Source: Catenulispora pinistramenti (lineage in GTDB: Bacteria > Actinomycetota > Actinomycetes > Streptomycetales > Catenulisporaceae). Taken from it: DNA of 64,000 nt. Within the stretch, counting starts at the first letter, position 1. Every line of letters starts with the position of its first letter. The stretch is from NCBI RefSeq assembly GCF_018274385.1, contig NZ_JAAFYZ010000005.1, positions 58,306 through 122,305 on the forward strand, in the 5' to 3' direction. The notes under the pieces were generated by a model, which made no database searches, had not been told where the DNA came from, and was given only the letters and a program-made list of their open reading frames with translations. This document shows positions 35,901 through 47,900 of this stretch, in pieces. The translations under genes and the position numbers were made by a program.

Positions 35901-38900
35901 ACGTGGCCGCGGTGCCGCCGGCCGCGATGTCGACCAGACTGTCGAGCGAGTCGATCTGGTTGTCGCCGTCGGTGTACAGCCCGCCCGCCTGTTCCAGCCA
36001 TACCCGGGCGTTGTCCGACGCGGCGGCGTAGCCGGCGCCGGTCTGCTTGGCCAGCTCGGTCTGGACGAACCGGCGCAGCGGCGAGTCGGGCCGGGTGGCC
36101 GACAACTCGAAGAAGTCGACGAGGTGTACGCCGCTGTCCGCGGCCCACTGCAGGAGGTACCAGTCCGACCGGGCGGGTTCGTGGACCGGCGCCTGGTCCA
36201 GGCCGCGTACCGCGCGCAAGGCCTCGCGGGGGCGGTCCAGGACCATCACGAAGGTCGCCTGATCGCCGAATTCCCGCGCCGCCGTGCGGAAGTTGTTCCA
36301 CGCGCCCGCCGACGCCCCGGTCGGCCGGAAGGTCCCGCCGAACCAGCTGGACTGCACCAGCATCGGCACCTGGTTCGTCCCGGTACCACGGCTGTACGTG
36401 CCCTCGGCCACTCGCCAGCCGCGCGGATCCAGCTGCGCGGCGCTGACGTCGCGGGCCATGTCCAGCAGCCGGAGCAGGTGGACGGACTCGTCCACGCTGA
36501 TGCCGGAGTAGTCGTACACCGGCCCGTCGGCCTGTCCGCGGCGGCGCAGGAATGCCGGGACCGGGGCCGGATCGAGCAGGCCGAACAGGTCCGGCCCGAG
36601 CGGATGCTCGAAGCCCGGGTCGACCGGACGCGCTGAGCGGTGCAGGTCGGCCAGAAGCGCTTCGGACCCGGTGTAGCCGAGTCCGTTCTCGACGCGCGCG
36701 GCCAGGCCGGCCAGGACCTGGCGCAGCCGGGCCGCCGCCGGTCCGCGCAGCGGCAGCCGGTCGCCGGTTCTCTTCCCGGATGTCCAAGCATGTAGCGCCT
36801 GTTCCACCGCCCGGCGGCCCTGCACGTCCTGAGCCAGATTGCCCGGATCACGCTCCAGCGCGCCGGCCCAGCGGGCCAGTGCCGTGTCGATCGCCTTGAC
36901 GGCGTCGGAACGGCGCCGGAGCGGGAACGTCGAGTCGGCCAGCCACTGCCGGCGAACGGCCTGTGCCTGCCGGGCGTCCGTGGCGGCCGCGGCACGCCAC
37001 GGTACGGCGGGGAGTTCGTCCTGCGGTGTGTCAGCCTCCGGCATCGGTATCGGCATCGGGGTCAGGGTCGGGGTCCTGCTCGGCTGCGGCTCGTCGGGTT
37101 CGCGCGCCGGGGTACCTTCCAGGGGGTCGGGCAGGCCGAATCTGACGAGCTGTCGCCTCGCGGCCTGCACCTCGGTCTCGGCCTCGGCGAGCATGCTGCC
37201 GTCCCCGGCCGCCCTGGCGTGCTCGATGCGGGCGAAGGCGTCGGACCACACGTCGAGGGCGGCTGCCTGCCGGTCGTGGAAGTCCGGTGCCTGCGGGTCG
37301 GCCGGTTCGAGCAGATCGGTGACGGTCTCGGGCGCCGGCTCGGTCTTGGGCGTCGGCTCGGGTTCGGGCGCCGGTTCCTGGACCTGATCTGTTACCACCG
37401 GCGCCACCGCCGCCGCCCGCGCCGCGTCGAACGAAGCCGCATCGGACGTCGTGTGTACCGGGTTCGCCGGGTCGAACAGGTAGTGCTCCAGGGCCACCGC
37501 CCGCTCGTTCTGGTACCGCACCAGGGCGATATCTACCGGTCCTTGAAGGCGCAGGGCGAGGTCCCGCGCCGTGCGCAGCGCGGAGTCGGCGAGAGCCTGT
37601 CCGGCGGCGCCGGGGTCGGCGACATCGGCGACCAGCCGCAGCGGGTCGGCCGTGGTCGGGGGCTGAGTCGACCGGGCGGCGGCGATCTGGTCGGCAGTCT
37701 GGTTCCACGCCGCCGTATCCGCCGGGAGCGGGATCGCGTGCGGGTGGACGACCTGGGTGGGGAAGTCCTGTGCGGCCTGGACCGCCCAGCCTTCGGGGAG
37801 CAGGCCCTCGAAGTGCTCGCCGGCTTCGATGCGCACCGCGAAGTCGCGGGGGCCGGTGACGACATAGTTGAAGTCGCCGCCATAGGCGTAGGTCTGCGCG
37901 GTGAACTGTCGGTTGTACTCCACGTAGTCGCCGCTGGACCCCTCGGCGGACTGCGAGCGCCGCACCGAGGACTCGGCCACCTCGGGGATCCCCGAGCCGC
38001 TGGTCGTGCCGCCGCCGGGGCCCGCGCCGAAGGACCACGCCTTGGCGCTGTCGTAGGAGTAGAAGGGTTCGTCGGCGCGCTCGGTGAACGTCAGTCCGCT
38101 GTACTTGGCGGCTGTGCCCTTCGGCCGGAGTACCGAGACCTGGACGCCCAGGCGCAGCGGCTCGCGGCCGGTGGACGGTAGCGGGAACCGGGCCTGGAAG
38201 AGCAGCCGGACGTTGTTGCGCACGTTCCGGTTCGTCAGCGAGGTGGCCAGCAGCAGACCGCGGTCGGTGGTCGGGGTGTAGGCGGCGAGGTGCGGTGCCA
38301 GCGGCCCGTTGAGGTGCTGGACGTACTCGGCGGCCCTGTCCCGGGCCAGGGTCGCCGCCGGCGCCCAGTCGGCGACCCGGGCCAGGCCGGGGAAGGCCAC
38401 CGGCTGGAGCCGTTCGGCGAGGTAGTCCTCGACGACACCGGGCCGGGCCGCGTCCGGGCCGATGAGTTCGATCCCCGGTGTGGGCCGGGCGGCTGCGGCC
38501 GCGGTCGTGACCGCGACCGTTGTCTGCACCGTCGGCGGCCCGGCCTCGGTGAAGTTCCGGGGAATGACCGTCCGCATCGCCACCTTGCTCGGCTGCCCGG
38601 TGGCCGGGTCGTCCGTCGAGTCGATGGTCACCACCGGCTTCTTCGGCTCCGGGGAGACGCCGATGTCCGGGAACCGCCGGAGCGGCTCCGGCAGCTCCTG
38701 GTCGGCGAAGATCTCGATCCTGACGCTCAACCGGTTGGCGAACTCCTCGCCCTCGCCGTCGGTGTGGTGGGCGGTGTCGGCCGGATCGGCCCCGGCCGCG
38801 GGCGTCCCGACCGCCGCGGCCACCCTGCGGATGTCGCGGATGACGGCGCCCTCGCCGACCGTTTCGGAGACTTCGTACTCGCGGGCGATGTGCAGGCCGC

Positions 38901-41900
38901 CGGCGTTGTAGGTCCGGCCGTCCCTGCCGTACAGCCCGGCCGCCTTCAGCGCGGTCTCGGCGCTGAGCGAGTGCGTCGTGCTCTCCGCGCTCTGGAGCAG
39001 CGACTGCCCGCCGAGCGTGACGGTCGCGCGGTCCCGGGTCCGCAGGTGCTGGAACCCCTCCGGCACCGCCGTCACCACGATGGCGACCCGGCGCGTGCGC
39101 CCGCCCCACTTCGGCAGCTCGGCCCGGTGGATGATGCCGACGTCCAACAGGTCGTGCGGGTGGGCCTTGAGCTCCGCGGCCTCGAACTTGCCGGCCAGCG
39201 CGCGCCAGGTGTCGGTCGCGTCGTTGAGGAACCGCTCGTCGATCAGATCCGCCGCGAGCAGTCCGGCGCGGATCGCTCCGACGATGCCCGGCCCCTTGGC
39301 CAGGATGGACCGGGTGCCGCCGGCGTCGATCCGGAACGTCACCGCGGTGTCGTCGAACTGTGTCACGTAGCCGGCGCCGAACGCCGCGTCCTGGCGAGCG
39401 ACATGGAACCTCCGCAGCGCCGGCGGGCCGGGCTCCAGATGGCCCGGGGTGCCGGCGCGCGCCAGGTCGTCGCGCAGTGTGTGCGACATCGACAGTTCCG
39501 CGGCGTTCTCCACCAGGAGCCGGGCGCTCTGCGTGGTCGGCGTGTACTCGGTGGCAGAACCGGTCAGCTCCCGGGCCGCCCAGGTGATCAGGCCGGTGTC
39601 CACCGGCTGCCGGGTGCTCACCAGCTCCAGGACCAGGTGTGCGCGGCTCATGGTCTGGCCCGCGGTCTCGGTCATCAGCGACACGTCGATGCTGCCGTCG
39701 GTGTGTGCCTCGGTGCGGTTCCACAGGTTCGCGCTGACGCCGGCCTCCAGCGCGATCCCGACCCGCGGGGTGCGGGACCGGGGGGAGTCGGCCGGCACCC
39801 CGGCGGAGCCGTCATCGCTGTGGCCGGGTTCACCGTGATGCGCGGCCGACTGGAACCGCACCGTCGGGCCGATCGCCGCGTGCAGGCCGCCGGTCCAGGT
39901 CGTGGACCCCTCGTCGGTGATCTTCACGTCCGACTCGCTGTAGCTCTCGATGGTCGCCTTCGGCGCGTCGTACCCGGCCTTGGCGTCGCCGGGCAGGAAG
40001 AAACCGCGGATCGTCAGGCCGGCGGCGACGTTCGCGCGCAGCGGGTTCAGCCGGTGCTGCTTGGGCAGCGGGATCGGGATGCCGCGTTCGCTGAGCAGCC
40101 GCTCCAGACCGGAGCGCAGCACGCCCTCGGTGATGATCTTTTGAACCTCGGCGACGTACTCCGGGTCCTGGAACAGGTGCGCGTCGTCCGGGAACTCCTC
40201 GGCGGCGTGCGTGGTCACCAGGTTCGACGCGATGCGGACGGTGTCGGCCAGCCCGGTGAAGGTGGCGTGCAGGCCGTCCGCGCCGCTGACCGCGAACGTC
40301 AGGCGCCCCGGATGCGCGGCCAGGTCTTCGAACTCGGCCTCGGTGAGCAGCGTCGTCCGGCCGGCGGTGGCTGCCACATCCCAGAACGCCTGGCGGTAGT
40401 CGGCGCTCGCCGCGTCGGCCGCGGCGGGGCGGAACGCGGGATGGACGATCGCCGGCAGCCGGACGCCGTCGCCGCTGATGATCCGGCCGACCGAGCGGGA
40501 GACGGGCCCGGTCAGGGTCCTGCGGGTCTCGGTCACCCGGATCTCGTAGCGGACGCGGTATTCGGGCCGGGCCGCCTCGGCGTTCCCCCCGCGCATCCGG
40601 GCATAGCCCTTCACGGCGTCGGAGACGGACAGATGGTCGGTCCGGCTCCGGCCGAAGCCGGCTCCGAGGTCGCCGATCTCGATCGCGAGGTTCGTGTGGG
40701 CGGGCTCGACGCGCACCGCCGCGCCGGCCTCGCCGCCGAGCGACCAGCCGCGGATCACGTCCTGCGTGCCCGACCGGGTCCCCTTCACCTGGTGGTCGAT
40801 GGCGACGTCGGGCTCGGTCCGGACGACGTCGTCCCGATCGAGCAGGACCTGCGTGACCGAGACGTCGTACCGGCGGCCGCCGTGCCGGAACGACTCGTGC
40901 AGGCCGGCGTCGAAGCCGCGGTCCCGCGCGCCCCGGAGCTTCGGCACGCTGAACTGCACTTGGAGGCGCTTGAGGAGCTTGAACCGCTCGTAGGCCGGGA
41001 GCAGTTCCCGTCGCGCTGCCTCCCGCGCCACCCGGGTGTCCGTCGTGGCCCGCGTGGGCTGCGGCAGGGGACGCGCGGCACCTGCGGCACCGGCCGCCGG
41101 GTCGGCGCCGCGGCCCGGCCGGAACACCGGGCTGCTCGCGTCGACGAGATCGTGGACCAGGTTCACGATCGTGTCGTGGACGCGCTCGGCGCCGGGCAGT
41201 TCCTTGGTGGCGGCGCTGCCCAGTCCGATCCCGGCGATCAGTTCCGGGGTCTCGGTCAGCGGATCGCCCGGCCGCAGCGCGCGGCGCGGGCGGCCGACCA
41301 CCGCGCCGGTCGAGAGCCAGCCCACTGATCTGGTCAGGCTCAGGTCCCGCCACAGCGCGTACTCCTCACGCACCGGGGCCGAGGCGTCGACGCTCTCGGG
41401 CCGCACCATGGTCGCGGTCCGGGCCCCGGCCGGACCGCGCAGGGCGAACACCGCGCGGGCGTTGAGATCGCGCTGGATGACGCCGTTCTCGGCGACGATC
41501 CGGATGTCCCGGTCGGTGACCAGCGCCGCGAGGAGATCGCTGACCGGCAGCGCTTCCAGGCCCGCGCCGTCCTGCTCCATCGCGCGGGCCAGGCCGTCCT
41601 GGGCGGCCAGCCGCTGTCCCGCCGTCAGGACGCTGATTCGGTCGACCGCCGCCCGCAGCTGTGCCGCGGTCGGCGAGTCCGGATCGACCACGAGTTGCAG
41701 GCCGCCGCGGGCCGCGACGCGCAGCAGGTCGGCCGCGGCTTCCCGGGACGGGAGCGCGTCCGTTCCCCAGGGCCGGACCGCGCCGGGCTGCCACCCGTGC
41801 ACGATCAGACCCGCCGGGTTGATGACGAAGCCCTCCGCGGGCAGGTCGGTCCGGCCCAGAAGCCGGGCCGGGCCGGTGCCCGTCGCGGTGACGCGGAGCC

Positions 41901-44900
41901 CGTCGTGCCGGCTGAGGGCGTCGAGCGCCTGCACGGTGGCCCTGGTGGGCGTGGCCGCCGCGTTGTCGGCGACGACCGCGATCGGCCGGGGGGCGGCCCC
42001 GTCGTCGGCGGCGAGCCGGTCGAGGTCGGCCACGGTGCGCAGCACCGGCCGCACGGGCTCGCGGACCGCGCGGCGTCCGGCGCGTGCGGGGTTGGCCGAC
42101 ACGCTGCCGCCCTGACCGCTCCAGCCGGAACCGACGCCGTCGCGGTCGAGGTGGTAGCCGGCGGTCAGGTCCGCGGCGTGCGGGTCGCCGGGCTGCGCGG
42201 GTTCGGTCCGGACCGTCACCGGGGCGCCCCGGAGTTCGATGGACTCCTGCCGCGCGGGCGGCCCGGTGACGCCCGGGTCGGCGGCCTCGAAGAACAGCCG
42301 GCTCGGTCCGCCGCCCCGCCCCGGGTCCGCGGCCTGGAAGACCCGGACGTCCCGGCGGGCCTGGAGGGCGGCCAGGGCGACTTGGTCCGGGACACTGAAC
42401 CTGTGGTCGTGGCCGACGTGGAGGGCGAGTGGACCGGGCCGGTCGGCGAGCCAGCGGAGGAAGGCGTCCAGACCGTCGGCGAACCCGCCCGGCGGGAAGG
42501 CCCGTCGCGGGCCGAACCCTGGCCGGGCGGCCGGGCGCCGCCGGGGGAGCAGGGACCTGACACCGAACGGATCGGCGGTCGCCGTCCCGAGCCGTCCCGG
42601 CGCCGGTGCGGGCTCGCGCTCCAGATCCAGGCCGATTCCGGTACCGCTGCCCGCGGGCAGCGCGGTGAGCGCCCGTACGAAATCGGCCGCCTGGTGCTCG
42701 GGAACCTGGAGCTCGGCGTGCAGGTCGGCGGAGAAGGCCGGTGCCGGATCGCTGACCAGAGCCCGCCGGCCCAGGTCGGGAGCGAGCCGGCGGGCGGCCT
42801 GGATGTCGCCCCCGACCCGCAGGACCACCTTGAACCGCCGCTGCGGGCCGTTGTGGATGACGGCGGTCTTGGCCTGGCCCTGGATCCGGGAGCCGGTGCT
42901 GTGCGAGGACCAGAACCCCACGGCGGCCGGGTTCGCGCCGATCGCGACCCCGCCGGCCGTGACCACCTCGACCCCGGCCTTGAACCGGGTGCTCTGGCCG
43001 TGGCCGGTGGAGTTCCTCACGGTCACCGTCTCGGCGATGTCGTTGCGGATGCCGCCCTCGGTCGACGTGCCGTGGTCCTGGATCGCCACCAGCACCGCGC
43101 CGAGCCGGACGAATCCGGCGAAGCCGCGGGTCTTGAGGAAGTTCGACGGCAGCGCCCGCGTGAACAGGTATTGGCTGCGGTCGCGCAGCGACTTCTCGTC
43201 CAGCACTTCGGTGGTGGCCGCGCGCAGCACGCCGGGCGCGTTCTGGGCGGAGACCGCCTTGGACGCCAAGAGGGCTTCCAGGAAGGCCTCCTCCAGCGGC
43301 GTCGTGTCCACGGCCCCGAGGGCGTAGTCGAAGCCTTCGACCGCCGCCGGGTTCGTGACCGGCAGCCGCCCGGGCGCGGCCGGGTCGGGTATCGGATCGG
43401 GCAGCGGATCGTGCAGCGGGTCGGGCACGAGATCGTGTACCGGGTCGGGGGCGTAGGCCTGCGGGTGGCTGACCGTGAGGACCTTGCCGGCGGCGATGTG
43501 GGAAGCCGAGCTCGTGCGGCCGTCGGAAGTCCGCACGCTGATTTCGATCCGCACCGTGTGCAGGACGTCGGCGCGGGAGGAGTTCGTGGCCCGGTTGCCC
43601 GACTGGAGTTCGTCGGCCAGCCCGTGGCTGTCGTCGTAGGAGGTACCGGCGGCGATCCGGACCGAGGGGATGATCACCGAGACCGCGCCGGTCAGGCTGT
43701 GGAATATGTCCGCGGCCAGACTCCGGCCGCCGGCGACGGTGATGCCGCTGCCCTCTTGGAAGGAGGTGTCGCCGTACTTCGAGCGGTAGGTGGACAGCAC
43801 CGGGTCGGCAGGCGCGCTGACCGGGGCTTCGGCCTCGCCGGACAGCCGGAACCGGATCCGCGCGACCGCCTCCCGGTCCGCGACGGACAGGCCGGAGCGC
43901 AGCAGGGCACCCCACCGGTCTGCCTCGACCGACTCCAGCGCGGTCCGGATCTCGCGGGTCAGGGACGTGCGAAGCCCGGGCGAGAGCAGGTTCCCGGCGC
44001 TGTGGGTGGGCAGCGTCGTGTGACCGTCGGCGAGGGTCACACGGCCGCGATCGAAGGCCCGGAGCGCCGCCGCCGCTATCGCCGCCGGGTCCGCCGGCCG
44101 GGTGGCCGCCACCACGTCCAGGTCGCCGAGCGCGTGGACGCCGTCGGTGGCGCGCGCGTACCAAGGCACCTTCGACGGGTACGGCGGCGGCTCCTCATCG
44201 AGTGCGTCTGCGGGCGGATGCTCGCTCTCCTGCGCGGGGTCCGGCCGCTGTTCGCGCACGATCACCGGATCGGGGATCCGGCGGCGCGGCGGTGCCGAGC
44301 CGGCGGGCTGCTTCCCCTTGGCGTCCGGATCGTCGAGGCCGAGCACCTCCTCGACGACTGTCACCAGGTAGTCGACGTTCCCGTCGTCGGCGGGCTGCCC
44401 GAGGAGCAGCGGCAGGTGCTGGTCGGGGGAGGGCTGCCACTCGATCAGCGGCAGCCGGGCCCCCGGCGCCCGGCGCGCGGTGATCTCCTGCTCGTGCGTC
44501 AGGCGGGGCAGGTCGTCCCGGCCGGTCAGGAGGTTCTGGACCGCCGGGAGTTCACGGCCGTCCCAGGAGACGTGGTTCTCCAGCCAATCGCCGAGCTGCG
44601 CGGCCGCGGTGGGCGAGGTGAGGTCGATCCGCGTCGCGGCCTGGATGGCGTCCGCGTCGTGCCGGCCGGCCAGCACGGCCGCGAGGCGGTCGGCGGTGGT
44701 GGGCCCCGGCCGCGCCGGTGTGCTTCGGTCGGTTCCGCCCAGCGAGCCGGTGTACCGCCCGACGCCGCGTTCGGTTCCCATCTGCTGAGCCAGCAGCGTC
44801 GCCGCTTGCAGGCCGTTGTCTTCGAGCTCGTACAGGACCCGGTCGACCGCCGCGTTGTACACCTCCGACGCAGTGCCGGGGCCGTAGTGGTTCCATTCGT

Positions 44901-47900
44901 CCACGAGGTCCATGGCGATCTGCATGTCGTCGGCCGGCCGGGGCGCCTCGGACCCCTCGGCGGCGTCCCCGAGGGAGGATCCCGGCTCGAACAGGGACGC
45001 GGCGTCGGCCGCGTACGAGGGCCGGCTGAGCCGGGTGAGCGGATCCTCGAGTAGGTTCTCGTGCTCGGTCCGGAAGACCCGCAGGCCGTCGGAGTCCGGG
45101 ACCAGCAGACTCCAGGGCGCGGGGGCGCTGCCGGGCGCGGGGTGCAGCAGGCCGCTGGTCGCCAGCACCTGGTGCTGGGTGAGCATGGCCAGCGCCTCCG
45201 CCGCCGTCGGGCCGCCGGCGCGCGCCGCGTCCCCGCGGTCCGCGGCCAGGACCAGGGTCCGGCCCCGCAGGTCGCGGCTGCCCAGCACCTGCTCCACGAA
45301 CTCGGCGGGCGACAGGACCCGGTCGCCGATGAGGAACCGCCCGTCGTCCGTGACCCGCGTGTCCACCACGAAGACCCCGGCGGACTCGGGACGGTTGTAG
45401 GCCTCGCGCAGATCCGCCACGGTGTGGTCGCGGACGCCGGGGATGTGGGTGCCGAGCGTGGAGGCGAAGACCCCGGAGGCGGTGGTCAGCCCGCGCGGGT
45501 GGATCAGGCCGTTGCTGAGGGCCGCCTCGGGCGCCATCCCCAGCTCCACCGCGTTCCGCATGTGGTAGGACACGGCGAACTGGCTGCTGCCGGGCAGTCT
45601 GAGCAGGTCCCGCCGGTTGCGCGCCTCGACGGTGATGTGCACGATCGCGTCGGCGCCCACCCGCAGCCAGGGCACGTTCCGGTTGTGGGCGACCGACCGG
45701 GGCATCGTCTTGAGCACCCCGAAGTCGCTGACGCCCTGGGACCGGCCGAACGAGGCGCTGAGCGAGTCGCTCACGCCGACGTGCCGGTGTGAGTTCGCGG
45801 GCTGGTTCGCGGCCGGGCTCCCCGCGGTCTGCGAGGTGCCGCCGTTGACGTTGAACGACAGGCCCGAGGAGGTCGACTCGCCGCGGTTGAACTCGCGGAA
45901 GCCGTAGTCCACCGACTCCAGCCAGCCGTGGCTGAAGCCGCGGACCCGCGGGTTCGCCAGCTCGATCCGGATCCTCATGGTGCCGTAGGTGTCGGTGAAC
46001 GGGCCGCTCTCGCGCACCAGCTCCGGAAGTTCCAGGCCGGACCCGTCCAGCATGAATTCCAGCTGCCGGGTGAGCATCGGCTGTGAGAGCAGGTAGTACA
46101 TCGCGCTGCGGCTGCGGGTCCCGGCCTCGACCAGCCCGGCCACGGAGAACATGTGCACGTGGTCCAGCGGCTGGACGGTCCCGGCGAAGCGCGAGATCAC
46201 CTCGTCGGCCAGGACCCGGGTCTTGGCGTGGTCGAATCCGAAGGCGAACACGTCGTGCCGCAGCAGGTCGGCACCGGTCACGCCGAACGGCCGCTCGCCG
46301 AGCGCGGCGGCGGACGCGCCGGCCCGGACCTCCCGGACGGCCGCCCATTCCGGACCGGGTGCCGGCGGCACCGGCGGGATCGCGTCGTCCCGAAGCAGGT
46401 CGCTGGGGACCAGCACCCGCTCCAGCATCGACACGTCGATGTTGGGCCGCGCGCGGCCGGCGTTCCCGACGCCCTGCACCAGTCCGGCGATCAGGCGCGG
46501 CGCGCCCAGACCGACGGTGTCGACGGTCCTGGAGGGCAGGATGGTCGTGGTCACGGACACGTTGATCCGGAGCTCGCCGGCGTACCGGTCGGCCTCGCCG
46601 GCGGTGAAGTAGGTGTCGCGGCTCGCGTCGGTCGTCATGACCGAGTACCCCTGCCCGGTGGCGGACGACCCCGTGATCCCGATGCCGACCGATCCGCCGG
46701 TCAGCCGGCCCTGGTCGGCCACGCCGTCCCGCACCAGCGGGCCGGCGGCGGTCCCGGACGAGTGCGACTTCCCGCGCGAGGACGCCTCGGTCGAGGCGTT
46801 GAGCCGGAACAGGTACCGGGAGACGTTCGCGCTGGGGACGTGTTCGAGGAAGAGGTAGCCGCGGTTGTCCGGGTCGCGGGTGGCCCGCAGCAGGATCTCC
46901 AGCCGTTCGTTCCCGAAGGCGACGGACCGGGTGGACGACAGGATCAGGCCGGGGCCCAGCATCAGGTCGACCAGGGCTTCCAGCGAGCCGGGGTTGAGCA
47001 GGTTGCTGAGTTTGGCGTCGAGGCGGCGTACCGGATCCGGCGCGGGCGCGGCTGCGGTGGGGTCCGCCGGGTCGGTGCGCCCTTCCTGCACGGTCCAGTA
47101 GCTGTCGAGCATCGCCGGGGCGTGCTGTTCCACCAGATGGCGCACCGCGTCCAGCAGCGGATTGCCCTCGCCGGTGACGTCCAGGGCCGGCAGGCCCCCG
47201 GCGGCGTCGGCGGACTGCGGGGCCGGCATCACCCGCTCGGACACGCCGGGCCCGAGGAGCAGCGGGACCCACGGCACGTGGGCGTCGCTGCCGGGCGTGG
47301 CGGGCACCGTGGGGACCTCGTGCGGCCGGACGCCGCCCCCGGCACGGCCGGCCGGCATCCCGTCGCCGTCGTGCGGGGCGGCGGTGCGCAGGGCCGGTAC
47401 GACGCCGGGCGGCGCCGGAGCGAAGTACAGCAGTCCGCCGTCGCGCCGCGGGTCGGTGACCGGGATGGCCAGTCGCAGGAAGCTGATGCCGCCGGGGATG
47501 TCGACCAGAGCGTGCGCCTGGTGCGGGGCGCTGATGCCGAGCATGTTCGTCCGCGAGGTCACGACCGAGATCCGCCAGAGCATGTCGGCGGTGTGCTCGT
47601 GGTACACCCGGCTGCCCTGGGTCAGCCGCCCGGCGGTCGGGGTCAGGCTCCGGCCCCGGCTGGACGACCGCTCGCCGAAGTTCCGGGCGTAGGACCAGGA
47701 GGGTCCGGAGGTCTGGGTCCCCGACGGGCGCACGGCGTCCAGGACGCCGAGGCTGAGCGAGGCCCGGAGCGAGTGCGACCTGGACCGGCTGGCCGTGGCG
47801 CTGACCGAGCCGTTGCCCTCGGCCACGTGCATCTGGAACATCGGGACGGGATCGGCGCCGACGCGGACGTTGTGCGGGAAGCCGGTGAGCGTGATGTCGA

